This document shows positions 24,002 to 34,339 of a stretch of 64,000 bases of DNA, one piece after another. Numbering within the stretch: position 1 is the first letter of the stretch; each line of letters starts with the position of its first letter. The position numbers and the translations under genes are program-made. A model generated the notes under the pieces. It was not told the origin of the DNA. It did no database searches and worked only from the letters and a program-made list of their open reading frames with translations. Origin of the DNA: JAURFX01 sp038125265 (lineage in GTDB: Bacteria > Pseudomonadota > Gammaproteobacteria > Steroidobacterales > Rariloculaceae); the NCBI GenBank assembly GCA_038125265.1, contig JAYPDM010000005.1, forward strand, positions 6,358 to 70,357, in the 5' to 3' direction.

Positions 24002-25087
24002 GTGCCTATCACTAAGCTAACTAATCCAATCGTTGCATTATCAGGTGGCGTAGACTCAGCGGTCGCAGCCTTGCTACTAAAACAACAAGGCCATCAAGTG
24101 GAAGCCATTCATATGTCAAACTGGGAAGATGAGGATGGTTACTGCAGTGCGGCTGAGGACTTACAGTTTGCCAAACAATTCTGCGAACAAAATGACATAG
24201 TTATGCACCAAATTAATCTTGAAGAATCCTATAAAAATGAAGTATTTACAAAATTTATTGATCTTCTTAAAAAAGGTTATACACCAAACCCTGATATAGG
24301 TTGCAATACTTACATTAAGTTTGGTGAGTTAAAGAATTATTCAATGAAATTAGGAGGTGGTTGTCTGGTCACAGGACACTACGCAAACATCATCGAACAA
24401 AATAACAGGATCGAACTCCATCTGGCTGAGGATCAAAATAAAGATCAAACTTACTTTTTGCATGACCTTTGCCAAGATCAACTGCAAAATGTTTTTTTTC
24501 CACTCAATAAGATAGATAAAAATGAAGTGAGAAATATAGCAAATAAGCATGTCTTACCTATGGCCAATAGAAAAGACAGTACCGGGATATGTTTTATCGG
24601 CGAAAGGCCATTTAATGATTTCTTATTAAAGTATATTAAAAAGAAACCTGGTTATATTGTTGATATTAAAGGTAATATAATTGGTGAACATATAGGTCTG
24701 CCTTTCTATACCATTGGGCAAAGACAAGGACTGCATATTGGAGGAGTCAAAGGTGCAGTCGAGAAGCCATGGTATGTTGCTGAAAAAAACCATGAAAGTA
24801 ATGAGTTAATGGTTGTGCAAGGAACAGATCATCCAAGACTCTATCAATCAAATTTAATCGCAAAAGATATGAACTGGATAAACGGGATTGACGAATCTTT
24901 AAATTCTGCCCACGCAAGAATTAGGCATCGTCAGGAGCTTCAAGCTTGTACGTTTCAAATCCAATCAGATAGTAGGGTTTTAGTAAATTTTAATTCTCCT
25001 CAACGTGCTGTAACGCCCGGACAATATATAGTTCTCTACGATGGATCCAGGTGCCTAGGAGGTGGCACGATAGATTTTCACTCTTAG
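24002..25087 (+). CDS. mnmA: tRNA-specific 2-thiouridylase
   Basis: A 361-residue enzyme that puts sulfur on U34 of tRNAs for Lys, Glu and Gln. The PP-loop SGGVDS (14-19) binds ATP. The catalytic cysteine pair is Cys101 (PNPDIGCNTYIKFG) and Cys197 (DSTGICFIGER). 'GHYANI', 'DQTYFLHDL' and 'PFYTIGQRQGLHIGG' also match the family. The start is GTG at 24002, eight bases after purB, without a strong ribosome site. Length is normal (about 360-370). Confidence 0.96.
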   Translation: MPITKLTNPIVALSGGVDSAVAALLLKQQGHQVEAIHMSNWEDEDGYCSAAEDLQFAKQFCEQNDIVMHQINLEESYKNEVFTKFIDLLKKGYTPNPDIGCNTYIKFGELKNYSMKLGGGCLVTGHYANIIEQNNRIELHLAEDQNKDQTYFLHDLCQDQLQNVFFPLNKIDKNEVRNIANKHVLPMANRKDSTGICFIGERPFNDFLLKYIKKKPGYIVDIKGNIIGEHIGLPFYTIGQRQGLHIGGVKGAVEKPWYVAEKNHESNELMVVQGTDHPRLYQSNLIAKDMNWINGIDESLNSAHARIRHRQELQACTFQIQSDSRVLVNFNSPQRAVTPGQYIVLYDGSRCLGGGTIDFHS

Positions 25088-25103
25088 GCCTTATAAAGAC
25101 AAC

Positions 25104-25151
25104 CTGATCTGGTATAATTCTGCCACAAATAATCTTTAATTTCTGATCTGG
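25104..25151 (+). promoter_or_regulatory. acnA promoter with extended -10 and a direct repeat
   Basis: TGGTATAAT (25110-25118) is an extended -10 element. No good -35 is seen, which fits an extended -10 promoter. The same 9-base word CTGATCTGG occurs twice, at 25104-25112 overlapping the extended -10 and at 25143-25151 running into the Shine-Dalgarno GGGGAG (25150-25155). The repeat spacing is 39 bases. Whether a regulator or iron-responsive factor uses it is not known. Confidence 0.45.
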
Positions 25152-25158
25152 GGAGCTT

Positions 25159-27783
25159 ATGGTTGATTCTTTTAACACGAGACAAGATCTCACTGTAAAT
25201 GACAAAGTCTATGAGATTTTTAATCTCAACCTGATTGACGATGAAAAGGTGAGAACTTTACCTTATTCTTTGAAAATTCTTTTAGAAAACCTATTAAGAT
25301 TTGAAGACGGTATAAACATCAAAGAAAGCGACATTAGAGCTTTAATTAACTGGGACCCTCAGGCCACTCCTGATAAAGAGATCTCCTTTACCCCAGCTCG
25401 TGTCATCTTACAAGATTTCACTGGTGTTCCAGCTGTAGTCGATTTAGCAGCAATGCGTGAAGCAGTCACTAAAATGGGTGGTGACGCATCAAAAATTAAT
25501 CCCCTCTCACCTGCTGAACTTGTCATTGATCACTCTGTGCAGGTAGATAATTTTGGTTCAGAAGATGCCCTTAAGAAAAATACAGAAATTGAATTTGAAA
25601 GAAATAATGAAAGATACTCTTTTTTAAAGTGGGGTCAACAAGCATTTGACAACTTTAAGGTTGTGCCTCCTAGCACTGGAATTGTGCATCAAGTGAACCT
25701 TGAGTATCTTAGTAGAGTTGTATTCAACAAAAGTTCAGATGGTAAAATGCTTGCATATCCTGATACCTTGGTAGGTACAGACTCACATACCACCATGATT
25801 AACGGCTTGGGTATTGTTGGTTGGGGTGTAGGTGGAATCGAAGCTGAGGCTGCAATGCTTGGTCAACCAATCACTATGCTTATCCCACAAGTCATTGGAT
25901 TTAAATTATCCGGACAACTCCCTGAAGGTTCGACTGCTACAGATCTAGTTCTTACCGTCACTGAGATCTTGAGAAAATATGGAGTTGTGGGGAAATTTGT
26001 TGAATTTTTTGGCCCAGGACTTAGCGAATTACCCCTGGCTGATAGAGCGACCTTAGGAAATATGTCGCCTGAATTTGGTAGTACCTGTGCTGTTTTTCCT
26101 ATCGATGACGAAACTATTAGTTATCTATCTTTATCAGGCAGAGAACAGGATCAAATTGATCTTGTTGAGCAATACGCCAAAGCAACCGGCCTTTGGGGTT
26201 CAAATGAGGATGCCAGATACTCTGATGTCATTGAGCTCAATATGTCAGACATTGTTCCTAGTCTTGCAGGCCCAAAGAGGCCTCAAGACAGGATATTGCT
26301 CTCTGCTGCCTCGCAAACATTTAATGAACTAACAAAAGATTCTCCAACTAGAGATCACCAAGGCAAGCTAAAAGATGGAGATGTCTTAATCGCTGCTATT
26401 ACAAGCTGCACAAATACTTCAAATCCTGCAGTCATGGTGGCAGCTGGTTTGCTTGCTCAAAAAGCAAATCAACTGGGCCTCAAAACCAAACCATGGGTTA
26501 AAACTTCGCTCGCCCCAGGCTCTAAAGTAGTCTCAGATTATCTCAAAGAGGCTAATCTTTTAGGTGATTTAGAGGGTCTTGGTTTTAATATCGTTGGTTA
26601 TGGCTGTACGACATGTATTGGTAACTCAGGACCCCTGCCCTCTGATATAGAAAGCAGTGTAAGGGATGAAGACATAGTCAGTTGTTCAGTAGTCTCAGGT
26701 AACAGAAATTTCGAAGGCAGGATTCATCCTCTTGTAAAAATGAATTTCTTGGCATCTCCGCCTCTTGTGGTGGCATATGCATTAGCTGGCAATCTTAAAA
26801 TCGACCTACTCTCAGACGCAATTGGTCAAAATAATAATGGCGAAGATGTATATCTTAAAGATATTTGGCCGAGTGCACATGAAGTACAAAATATTTTAAA
26901 TAAGCACATCAATGCAAATATGTTTAACTCTAGCTATCAAGGTGTATTTGATGGGGATGATAATTGGCAATCAGTTAATTCTCCAAAAGGCCAAACCTAT
27001 AGCTGGGATAATGAATCCACTTATGTTAAAAATCCTCCTTACTTCGATGGAATGACGGATGATCTTTTAATTTTAGATACGATCAATCAAGCAAGGGTGC
27101 TGGCCAAGCTTGGAGACTCTGTCACAACTGACCACATATCACCCGCTGGATCCATTGCTAAAGACAGTCCTGCTGCGATTTATTTAAGGGATCGCGGTGT
27201 TGCTGATAAAGATTTTAATTCCTACGGTTCTAGAAGAGGCAACCATGAAGTCATGATGAGAGGAACATTTGCTAATATTCGTCTTAAAAATCAACTGCTT
27301 GATGGCGTTGAGGGAGGCTACACTCTACATATCCCATCTGGGAAACAAATGCCTATTTTTGATGCATCAGAGGCATACAGACAAAGCAATACCCCATTGA
27401 TCATTCTTGGTGGTAAAGAGTATGGTTCTGGCTCATCAAGAGACTGGGCTGCAAAAGGAACAAAGCTTCTTGGGGTATCTGCAGTAATAGCAGAAAGCTA
27501 TGAGAGAATCCATCGATCCAATCTGATTGGTATGGGTGTATTACCTCTACAATACCTAGATGGTCAAAATGCTGCTTCACTTGGAATTTCTGGTTTCGAG
27601 ACTTTTAATATTAGTAATATTAAATCTGGAGAGAGCAAACTGGTGAACGTAGAAGCAACAAGCGATGATGGATCCAAAATATCGTTTGATGCAAAAGTAC
27701 GAATTGATACCCCTAAGGAAATTGAGTACTTCCAGCATGGTGGAATTCTTCAGTATGTTTTAAGACAATTGATTCGAAGCTAA
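25159..27783 (+). CDS. acnA: Aconitate hydratase A
   Basis: An 874-residue 4Fe-4S enzyme converting citrate to isocitrate in the tricarboxylic acid cycle. The three cluster-binding cysteines lie in '[10 protein letters not shown]' and '[14 protein letters not shown]'. Other hallmarks are '[21 protein letters not shown]', '[12 protein letters not shown]' and '[13 protein letters not shown]' (swivel domain). The sequence '[14 protein letters not shown]' marks the substrate site. Length and motifs fit the AcnA/IRP1 type rather than AcnB, and AcnA forms are usually the stress-stable aconitase. Ribosome site GGGGAG lies three bases before the ATG. An orphan TRAP receptor gene follows. Confidence 0.97.
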   Translation: MVDSFNTRQDLTVNDKVYEIFNLNLIDDEKVRTLPYSLKILLENLLRFEDGINIKESDIRALINWDPQATPDKEISFTPARVILQDFTGVPAVVDLAAMREAVTKMGGDASKINPLSPAELVIDHSVQVDNFGSEDALKKNTEIEFERNNERYSFLKWGQQAFDNFKVVPPSTGIVHQVNLEYLSRVVFNKSSDGKMLAYPDTLVGTDSHTTMINGLGIVGWGVGGIEAEAAMLGQPITMLIPQVIGFKLSGQLPEGSTATDLVLTVTEILRKYGVVGKFVEFFGPGLSELPLADRATLGNMSPEFGSTCAVFPIDDETISYLSLSGREQDQIDLVEQYAKATGLWGSNEDARYSDVIELNMSDIVPSLAGPKRPQDRILLSAASQTFNELTKDSPTRDHQGKLKDGDVLIAAITSCTNTSNPAVMVAAGLLAQKANQLGLKTKPWVKTSLAPGSKVVSDYLKEANLLGDLEGLGFNIVGYGCTTCIGNSGPLPSDIESSVRDEDIVSCSVVSGNRNFEGRIHPLVKMNFLASPPLVVAYALAGNLKIDLLSDAIGQNNNGEDVYLKDIWPSAHEVQNILNKHINANMFNSSYQGVFDGDDNWQSVNSPKGQTYSWDNESTYVKNPPYFDGMTDDLLILDTINQARVLAKLGDSVTTDHISPAGSIAKDSPAAIYLRDRGVADKDFNSYGSRRGNHEVMMRGTFANIRLKNQLLDGVEGGYTLHIPSGKQMPIFDASEAYRQSNTPLIILGGKEYGSGSSRDWAAKGTKLLGVSAVIAESYERIHRSNLIGMGVLPLQYLDGQNAASLGISGFETFNISNIKSGESKLVNVEATSDDGSKISFDAKVRIDTPKEIEYFQHGGILQYVLRQLIRS

Positions 27784-27819
27784 GTAATATGTAATCATTA
27801 TATGATCCAGGGGACATAT

Positions 27820-28836
27820 ATGAATAAAAGAAAATTTCTTAAAGCGTCTGCATTAGCTGCCACAGCGTCAGCCTTGCCTCAATTGCATAAACCTTTATTT
27901 GCTCAAAATCTTTCAGGGCCACCCTATGAGATTGTGATGGGCGGTTATGGACCTTCAACCACAGGTTTCAGTGCCGCACTCAGAGAAGTCGGCAGTCATC
28001 TAGAGAATGTTTTTGGGGATGAGGTAGATGTAAGGTATGTTTACAACATCATGGACTTAGGCTATCAAGGTAGTGATATTTTATGGCTTGTAGAGAACGG
28101 TTTGCTAACACTCGGCTATCAATCAAGCAGTTATATGACCAATCGAGTCCAAGAACTGATGATTGCTGATCTCCCTTTTTTATTTAATACAGGCGAAGAT
28201 GCTAGAAATGCAATGGACGGTGATTTGGGAAGCATGCTTGCTACCGCTATCGAGAACAATATGAATTACCGTATTTTAGGATACTTTGAGAATGGATTTA
28301 GGCATATTTCGAACAGATTAAGACCAATACATTCATTAGAGGATCTTGCGGATTTGCATATCAGGGTTCTTCCGAGCCAGATTCTTTATGACACATTTGT
28401 CCAATTAGGGGCCAATCCTGAGATTATGGACCTGTCTGATGCATTAAGAAGAATTCCAGCAGGCTTAATTGATGCACAAGAAAACCCATTGGCCAATACT
28501 GTCACGTATGGAATACACAATTATCATAAATTTCATACCATCACCAATCATGCCTATTTATCAAGACCAATTTTTTTCCATAAACAAACCTTTGATAGTT
28601 GGCCTATTGAGCTTCAAGAGGAAATGCAAAATGCTATTACAAATGCTGTTGCCTACCAGCGAAACCTACACGATGAGGAAGAGCTTGATGCTGCTAGAGT
28701 CATTGAGGAGACGGGTGGTGAGATTATTACGCTTACAGGCGATGAAATAGAACCATTCAGAAACGCAATAGAGCCATTATATAGCCAAGCAAGGGACATT
28801 CACTCTGAATTGCTTATAAGTGCTGCCGGCATTTAA
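27820..28836 (+). CDS. TRAP transporter receptor without adjacent membrane genes
   Basis: A 338-residue DctP-family solute-binding protein. The start at ATG 27820 has the ribosome site AGGGGA six bases upstream; the frame opens earlier at 27802 but adds only six unlikely residues. The N-terminus (NKRKFLKASALAATASA) looks like a Tat signal with KR in place of RR, ending near 'LFAQ'. Family motifs are 'LHIRVLPSQILYDTFVQLGANP' and 'LIDAQENPLAN', the latter matching the usual 'GVVDGQENP' substrate-site motif. No small or large TRAP subunit lies beside it, so it must share a distant permease. It is 36 bases after acnA and overlaps the next small gene. Confidence 0.88.
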   Translation: MNKRKFLKASALAATASALPQLHKPLFAQNLSGPPYEIVMGGYGPSTTGFSAALREVGSHLENVFGDEVDVRYVYNIMDLGYQGSDILWLVENGLLTLGYQSSSYMTNRVQELMIADLPFLFNTGEDARNAMDGDLGSMLATAIENNMNYRILGYFENGFRHISNRLRPIHSLEDLADLHIRVLPSQILYDTFVQLGANPEIMDLSDALRRIPAGLIDAQENPLANTVTYGIHNYHKFHTITNHAYLSRPIFFHKQTFDSWPIELQEEMQNAITNAVAYQRNLHDEEELDAARVIEETGGEIITLTGDEIEPFRNAIEPLYSQARDIHSELLISAAGI

Positions 28837-29090
28837 TGAATGATGAGGTTTTTTTAAAGCGACTTGAGAAGGAAGCTGAAAGACAAGAGGCATTTGAGCA
28901 TGAGCTTTTAAAAACGGCTGCTCTTAGAAAACTGTTTTTTATAGAATTCGGCTACAATCCTGTTACTCATGAACAACTATTTGTATGGGGGAAAGATAAA
29001 TTCCCTAATTCTATTGACCCCTATAGCGTTCTGACTCAGGATGAAATTGTTCAGGTTTGGGAGGATGCCGAAGATCCAAAGTTACAATAA
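28836..29090 (+). CDS. Small acidic protein of unknown function
   Basis: An 84-residue soluble protein with no cysteine, no signal and no membrane segment. The first half is a charged helix-like stretch (FLKRLEKEAERQEAFEHELLK). The second half contains 'LFFIEFGYNPVTHEQLFVWGKDKFP' and an acidic end. I do not recognise a family. The start shares one base with the receptor stop (TAATG), and the end overlaps the tatD gene, so it is very likely a real translated gene of this operon. Confidence 0.6.
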   Translation: MNDEVFLKRLEKEAERQEAFEHELLKTAALRKLFFIEFGYNPVTHEQLFVWGKDKFPNSIDPYSVLTQDEIVQVWEDAEDPKLQ

Positions 29091-29877
29091 TAAACTTATA
29101 GATATTGGTTTAAATCTAACCCACCCCTCCTTGATTGATCGTTATGAGTCAATAATTAATGACGCATATGATGTAGGCGTGAATTATTTCATATTAACTG
29201 GGTCGGATTATAACAGCTCTGTTGAATCATATAATTTAGCAAAAAATAATAAGTTATTTTTTTCTACAGCTGGCATCCATCCTCACTACGCAGATACATA
29301 CAATAACAATGATTTCAGAATCATCGAAGAGCTATCATCAAAGCATAAGGTAGTAGCGGTTGGCGAGTGCGGTCTAGATTTTCATCGAAATTTATCATCA
29401 AAAATAAATCAAATTAATTGTTTGCAAGCACATTTGGTGCTCGCTAATGAAATCAATAAACCACTTTTCTTGCATCAAAGGGATGCACACATGGAATTGT
29501 ATGAGAATTTAATCGATTTCAAAGTGAATAAGGGAGTTCTGCATTGTTTTACTGAAGATAAAAACACAATGAAACAGTATCTAGATTTAAATTTATATAT
29601 TGGTATTACAGGCTGGCTATGCGACCCTCAAAGAGGTCAAGAGTTAAGAGAAGCAGTGAAATACCTTCCAATTGAGTCTTTACTTGTGGAGACAGATGCT
29701 CCCTACCTTCTTCCAAAGGACTTGGCAATTAAGCCAAAAGATAGAATCAATTTACCTCAATTCTTACCGCATATTGTGCAGCGTATTGCTGAGATAAAAA
29801 AAATAGAAATAGAATTGCTTATCGCTCAAATATACAAAAACACACTTAATTGCTTTGGTTTAACTGATGACGCTTAA
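29041..29877 (+). CDS. tatD: TatD family metal-dependent hydrolase
   Basis: A TIM-barrel DNase of the TatD family, about 270-278 residues. The metal site reads 'DIGLNLTHPSL' (note N-x-T in place of the usual N-x-H; the second residue His follows), 'AGIHPHYADTY', 'GECGLDFHRN' and 'LFLHQRDAH'. 'HCFTEDKNTM' and 'VETDAPYLLP' supply the remaining ligands. Two starts are possible: ATG 29041 (50 bases inside the previous gene) and ATG 29065, directly after GGAGG. Neither has ideal ribosome-site spacing, so the exact start is uncertain. The 3' end overlaps the convergent thrC by 32 bases. Confidence 0.88.
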   Translation: MKLFRFGRMPKIQSYNNKLIDIGLNLTHPSLIDRYESIINDAYDVGVNYFILTGSDYNSSVESYNLAKNNKLFFSTAGIHPHYADTYNNNDFRIIEELSSKHKVVAVGECGLDFHRNLSSKINQINCLQAHLVLANEINKPLFLHQRDAHMELYENLIDFKVNKGVLHCFTEDKNTMKQYLDLNLYIGITGWLCDPQRGQELREAVKYLPIESLLVETDAPYLLPKDLAIKPKDRINLPQFLPHIVQRIAEIKKIEIELLIAQIYKNTLNCFGLTDDA

Positions 29878-31150
29878 TTGCACTCAATGTTTTTTCTATA
29901 TCATTTTCTAAAGGTTCATAAAAAGAAGGAAGATTTTCAATTTCTCGCATGGCATCACAAATCGGAACTGGAATATCCGTAGCCCTCATTACAATTTCAT
30001 CAAACTTGCATGGATGTGCAGTACCAACTAAAACGACATGCTGATCCTCAAGTTTTAATTTTTGTCTTGCGATAAAAGCAGTTGCGGTGTGAGGACAAAT
30101 CATTTCACCAAATTCTTTAAAAACACTAGAAATTTGATCATAGATTTCTTGGTCGCTGGCAGCATTGACAGAAAATAAATTTTTATTCTCAAAAGCGTTT
30201 GGATTCATAGAAACTAATCTTTCAAAGTTACTGGGATCGCCGACATCCATCGCATTTGCTATCGTAGCAACAGAGGGCCTTGGATTATAAGAGTGACTTT
30301 CAAAGTATTCAGATAAGGTTTTATTATTGTTAGTTGCAAAGACAATGCCTGAAATTGGAAAACCCATCTCCCTTGCCCAGTAGCAAGCCAATGCATTTCC
30401 AAGGTTGCCTGTAGGCACAATAAAATTATGAGCCTCTCCAGTTATTCTATACAAATGCAAAGCAGTGTAAGCATGGTAGATCGATTGCGGCAAAAGCCTT
30501 GCTATATTAATGCTATTTGCCGAACCAAAGTCAAAAGTGGATGCATGCTCTGTCATTAATGTTTTTGCCATTTTTTGGCAATCATCAAAAGTACCCTCAA
30601 TCTCAAGTGATAAGATATTTCCACCCCAGCAGGTAAGTTGTGATTTTTGCCTTTCAGATACCAAGCCTTTAGGGAATAAAATAACTATATTAAAACCTTT
30701 CTTCTTAAAAAAGGCTGATGCTACAGCTCCTCCTGTATCTCCAGAGGTAGCAACAATGATGGTTTTAAGGATTTGATCAGATACCCGAGAAAATTCTAGG
30801 AAATTTGCTAAAAATTTTGCCCCAAAGTCCTTAAATGCAGCAGTGGGACCATGAAAAAGCTCTAATAAATATAATTTTTCTGAAAGATTCTTAAAGTGAA
30901 GAGGGAAATCAAAGGTTTTGGCACATATCGTTGCAAAATCATTAGGTTGTATTTCATCAGAAAAAAAAGGATACAAAACATTAAATGCAAACTCATCTAA
31001 TGAGAGATCATAGAGATTTTTAAAAGAATCTTCTTTAAATTGAGGGAAGGACTCTGGTAAAAATAATCCGCCATCTGGGGCAATTCCGAGACTTATCGCT
31101 TCACTCATTGTATAGAAGTTATTTTTTTCTCGGGTTGAAAAAACCTTCAT
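29846..31150 (-). CDS. thrC: Threonine synthase
   Basis: A 434-residue PLP enzyme making threonine from O-phosphohomoserine. The PLP lysine is Lys107 in 'FHGPTAAFKDFGAKFLA'. 'IIVATSGDTGGAVASAF' binds the phosphate, and 'IVPTGNLGNALACYWAREMG' and 'NSINIARLLPQ' match the E. coli-type family. Length is normal. It follows thrA with a two-base gap. Homoserine kinase (thrB), which in E. coli lies between the two, is absent from this cluster. Confidence 0.96.
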   Translation of the reverse strand: MKVFSTREKNNFYTMSEAISLGIAPDGGLFLPESFPQFKEDSFKNLYDLSLDEFAFNVLYPFFSDEIQPNDFATICAKTFDFPLHFKNLSEKLYLLELFHGPTAAFKDFGAKFLANFLEFSRVSDQILKTIIVATSGDTGGAVASAFFKKKGFNIVILFPKGLVSERQKSQLTCWGGNILSLEIEGTFDDCQKMAKTLMTEHASTFDFGSANSINIARLLPQSIYHAYTALHLYRITGEAHNFIVPTGNLGNALACYWAREMGFPISGIVFATNNNKTLSEYFESHSYNPRPSVATIANAMDVGDPSNFERLVSMNPNAFENKNLFSVNAASDQEIYDQISSVFKEFGEMICPHTATAFIARQKLKLEDQHVVLVGTAHPCKFDEIVMRATDIPVPICDAMREIENLPSFYEPLENDIEKTLSAIKRHQLNQSN

Positions 31151-31152
31151 CT

Positions 31153-33630
31153 TTAACTCTCAATAGGTTTAAAGTTCCCTAAACTATCAGCTATAGTGAT
31201 GATGTCCGCAAACAAGCCTGAAGCAGTAACCTCAGGCCCAGCGCCTGGACCAATGATATTTAATGGATTTACATTGTATCTTTTAGTCCTAAATTGAAAA
31301 ATATTATCTGTTAAATTTAAATTAAGGAATGGATGAGGATGCTTAACAGCTTGTAACCCTACTGTGTATTTCCTCTTCTCAAGATTTAAGTTAGCAACAA
31401 ACCTTAATTTATAGTCTTGCGAGCCAATTAATGAACCATGTATGGCATCAATATGACTATCTAATTCAGCAGCATTAGTTAAAAAGCTATCTAAATCTTG
31501 CTTTTGCATACTTTGAGGCACTAAATTTTGGACCACAATATCATCAATCTCTATTTCATGAAGGCACTCCCTTGCTAAGATAACAGCTTTTCTAGCAACG
31601 TCCATTCCTGATAAGTCTAGTCTTGGGTCTGGCTCAGTAAAGCCTTTATTTTTTGCATCAATCAAAATTTTAGAGAATGAATTATTACCATCATATAGAT
31701 TAAATAAATACCCTAATGTGCCAGAGAAAATTCCACTAATCTCAAGTATTTCATCTCCAGAATTAATTAAATTTTGGAGTGATTTTATTACAGGCAACCC
31801 TGCTCCTACTGTTGCTTCATATAAAAACTGAAATCCTAAATTTTTTGAAATTTGTTTTAGTTCTCTGTAATTCTCATAGTTACTTGAATGGGCTATCTTA
31901 TTCGCAGTCACCACATGCATCCCATCATTCATCCAACGCTGATAGCTATTTGCAATTTTTTCGCTTGCTGTACAGTCGACAATAATAGAATGAGGTAAAT
32001 GATCTGCTTTTATATGATCAGTAAATAATTGCATGTCATAGTTTTCGCCTTGCGATTTACTCAGCTCATCTATGTCATTTGAATTGATTTCTTCTGAAAG
32101 TTTCATAAATTTACTATTTGCAATCGCTCTAATCTGTAAATTTATATTTTTAAAATTATGAAGATTATTTAGCTGATCCTTAATTTGGCCAATGAGCTCT
32201 TTGCCAACATTGCCAATGCCGATAATACCAAGGGAAATCGATTTTTCTGAAAGATAAAAGCTTGAATGGACTGCATTTATGGCCTTATTCAGTTGCTCTG
32301 CTTTAATAACTACTGAAATATTACGCTCAGATGATCCCTGGGCAATGGCTTTAATATTGATTGCAGCGTTACCCAAGCTTGCAAAAAACTTGGCAGAGAC
32401 CCCATGCGTGCCTGCCATGCCATTACCTACAATTGCTAAAATTGCACATTCACTCTCACTCTTAATATTAGAGATAAGATTTAAATTAAGCTCATGATGA
32501 AACTCTTTTTCAATTAAGCTCTTTGCATGGCTCGCATCTTGTTCTCTCACGGCACAACAAATCGAATGCTCAGAGCTGCCCTGGGAGATCATTAATACAG
32601 AAATACCGCCCAGTCTTAAGGCGTCAAAGAGCCTACTTGCAGTGCCTGGAACACCTATCATTCCTGCCCCCGCGAGTGTCACGAGTGCTATCTTCTCTAT
32701 TCCAGTTACTCCTTTTACAATTAATTTTACTTTATCCTCTGATCGCTGGATGATGGTACCTGGATCGCTAGGATTAAAGACATTCTTTATATAAATAGGT
32801 ATATCAAACTCCATCGCTGGTGCCATAGTCTTAGGGTGCAGTATCTTTGCACCGTAATAAGAAAGCTCCATACATTCATCGTAGGTTAATGAACTAATAA
32901 CTTTTGAATCCTTGACGATCCGCGGGTCTGCGCTCATAACGCCAGAAACATCCTTCCAAAATGTTAAGCTGTTAGCTTGAACCAACTTGGCAATTATTGA
33001 CGCAGTAAAATCGGTACCATTTCTTCCTAGCGTGCTTTGAATACCATCTTTATTGAGTGATATAAAACCAGTCAAAATATAGATATCAATATCGGTAAAA
33101 TTTACCAAACCATTAAATTTACTTTGCGTAACTGACCAAATAGGTGAGACACCCATATCAGTGTTTTCTGTGACAAGAAAGTCTCTTGCATCAAGAAATT
33201 TAACTCTCTTTTGAGTATGCTTAGCAAAGATTTTTGTCAGTAACTGAGCCGACCATATTTCGCCATAACCTAAAATTTTTTCTTGAGAATGAAAAGGCAC
33301 TTTATGCAAATCTTTAACTGATGCCAAAATATCCCTAATATCTTGGATATCGCTTTTAAAGCTTTCAATACCAATATCTAGCTCAGATTTAAGGTAATGA
33401 CTTGAAATACTTTCATGAATTGATGATATTTCTGATAGATTTTGATCGAGAGATTCGCCTGACTCAGCCAAGTCAATCAATCTTTGTAATTTATCTGTCA
33501 CACCATAAAAAGCTGAGACCACATAAATGCTCTGTGAGACATTCTTATGATCAGCAAGCGAGAGAATTTTATCGATGGAATCAATATCTACTAAGGTACT
33601 TCCACCAAATTTATGAACAGCACAATTCAT
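31153..33630 (-). CDS. thrA: Bifunctional aspartate kinase / homoserine dehydrogenase
   Basis: An 825-residue fusion enzyme catalysing the first and third steps from aspartate toward threonine. The kinase domain starts with 'HKFGGSTLVDIDSI' and contains 'TLGRNGTDFTASIIAK'. Two ACT domains (about 315-460) include 'VTLAGAGMIGVPGTASRLFDAL' and 'CAIVGNGMAG'-like segments typical of allosteric feedback sites. The dehydrogenase domain starts near residue 470 with 'SLGIIGIGNVGKELI' and contains 'VVTANKIA' and 'EATVGAGLPVI'. ATG 33630 is used; a TTG three codons upstream abuts the rpe stop. This gene supplies both threonine and, through aspartate semialdehyde, lysine (dapA is at 47901). Confidence 0.96.
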   Translation of the reverse strand: MNCAVHKFGGSTLVDIDSIDKILSLADHKNVSQSIYVVSAFYGVTDKLQRLIDLAESGESLDQNLSEISSIHESISSHYLKSELDIGIESFKSDIQDIRDILASVKDLHKVPFHSQEKILGYGEIWSAQLLTKIFAKHTQKRVKFLDARDFLVTENTDMGVSPIWSVTQSKFNGLVNFTDIDIYILTGFISLNKDGIQSTLGRNGTDFTASIIAKLVQANSLTFWKDVSGVMSADPRIVKDSKVISSLTYDECMELSYYGAKILHPKTMAPAMEFDIPIYIKNVFNPSDPGTIIQRSEDKVKLIVKGVTGIEKIALVTLAGAGMIGVPGTASRLFDALRLGGISVLMISQGSSEHSICCAVREQDASHAKSLIEKEFHHELNLNLISNIKSESECAILAIVGNGMAGTHGVSAKFFASLGNAAINIKAIAQGSSERNISVVIKAEQLNKAINAVHSSFYLSEKSISLGIIGIGNVGKELIGQIKDQLNNLHNFKNINLQIRAIANSKFMKLSEEINSNDIDELSKSQGENYDMQLFTDHIKADHLPHSIIVDCTASEKIANSYQRWMNDGMHVVTANKIAHSSNYENYRELKQISKNLGFQFLYEATVGAGLPVIKSLQNLINSGDEILEISGIFSGTLGYLFNLYDGNNSFSKILIDAKNKGFTEPDPRLDLSGMDVARKAVILARECLHEIEIDDIVVQNLVPQSMQKQDLDSFLTNAAELDSHIDAIHGSLIGSQDYKLRFVANLNLEKRKYTVGLQAVKHPHPFLNLNLTDNIFQFRTKRYNVNPLNIIGPGAGPEVTASGLFADIITIADSLGNFKPIES

Positions 33631-33639
33631 ATCAATCAA

Positions 33640-34314
33640 CTAGTTATTATTTTCGATTTGTTGACGCATTGTAGATATCACACTCTTATAATTTTCTGCG
33701 CCAAAAATAGCTGAACCTGCAACAAAAGTATCTGCTCCTGCTGATGCAATACTTGAAATATTATCAATCTTGATTCCACCATCTACCTGCAGTCTAGCTT
33801 TTGAATTATTTTTATCCAATAGCGACCTTGCTTTTTCAATCTTTTGTAATGCCGCAGGTATAAATGACTGGCCACCAAATCCTGGATTCACAGACATGAT
33901 TAAAACCATATCAATTTTATCTATCACGTAATCCAGTGTGCTGAGAGATGTCGAAGGATTTAAAACAATCCCCGCGCCCGCACCAAAGGACTTGATAAGA
34001 GATAAGCTCCGATCAAGATGCTCTGTCGACTCAGGGTGTATAGAGATAAAAGACGGGCTAAGCCGCCCAAATTGCTCTATTAAGCTATCGACAGGCTTAA
34101 CCATTAAATGGACATCCAAATTAAATTTAAGCCCAGAACTAACCAAGGATTCTGCCACACAGGGACCAATGGTAAGGTTAGGTACATAATGATTATCCAT
34201 TACATCGAAATGAATCATATCAGCGCCTGCATCAAGAACAGATTTCACTTCAGCACCCAATTGAGAGAAGTCAGCCGATAGAATTGAAGGGCAAATTAAG
34301 CTTTTATTTTTCAT
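33640..34314 (-). CDS. rpe: Ribulose-phosphate 3-epimerase
   Basis: A 224-residue TIM-barrel enzyme of the pentose phosphate pathway that interconverts ribulose 5-phosphate and xylulose 5-phosphate. Family signatures are complete: '[16 protein letters not shown]', '[20 protein letters not shown]' (metal and catalytic Asp), 'DVHLMVKP', '[16 protein letters not shown]' and 'VDGGIKIDN'. Length is usual. The stop lies next to the thrA start, which suggests an rpe-thrA-thrC transcript. The MFS gene ends 25 bases upstream on the same strand and may belong to the same unit. Confidence 0.97.
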   Translation of the reverse strand: MKNKSLICPSILSADFSQLGAEVKSVLDAGADMIHFDVMDNHYVPNLTIGPCVAESLVSSGLKFNLDVHLMVKPVDSLIEQFGRLSPSFISIHPESTEHLDRSLSLIKSFGAGAGIVLNPSTSLSTLDYVIDKIDMVLIMSVNPGFGGQSFIPAALQKIEKARSLLDKNNSKARLQVDGGIKIDNISSIASAGADTFVAGSAIFGAENYKSVISTMRQQIENNN

Positions 34315-34339
34315 AACTGTACGAGTATTTTAGTATTTA

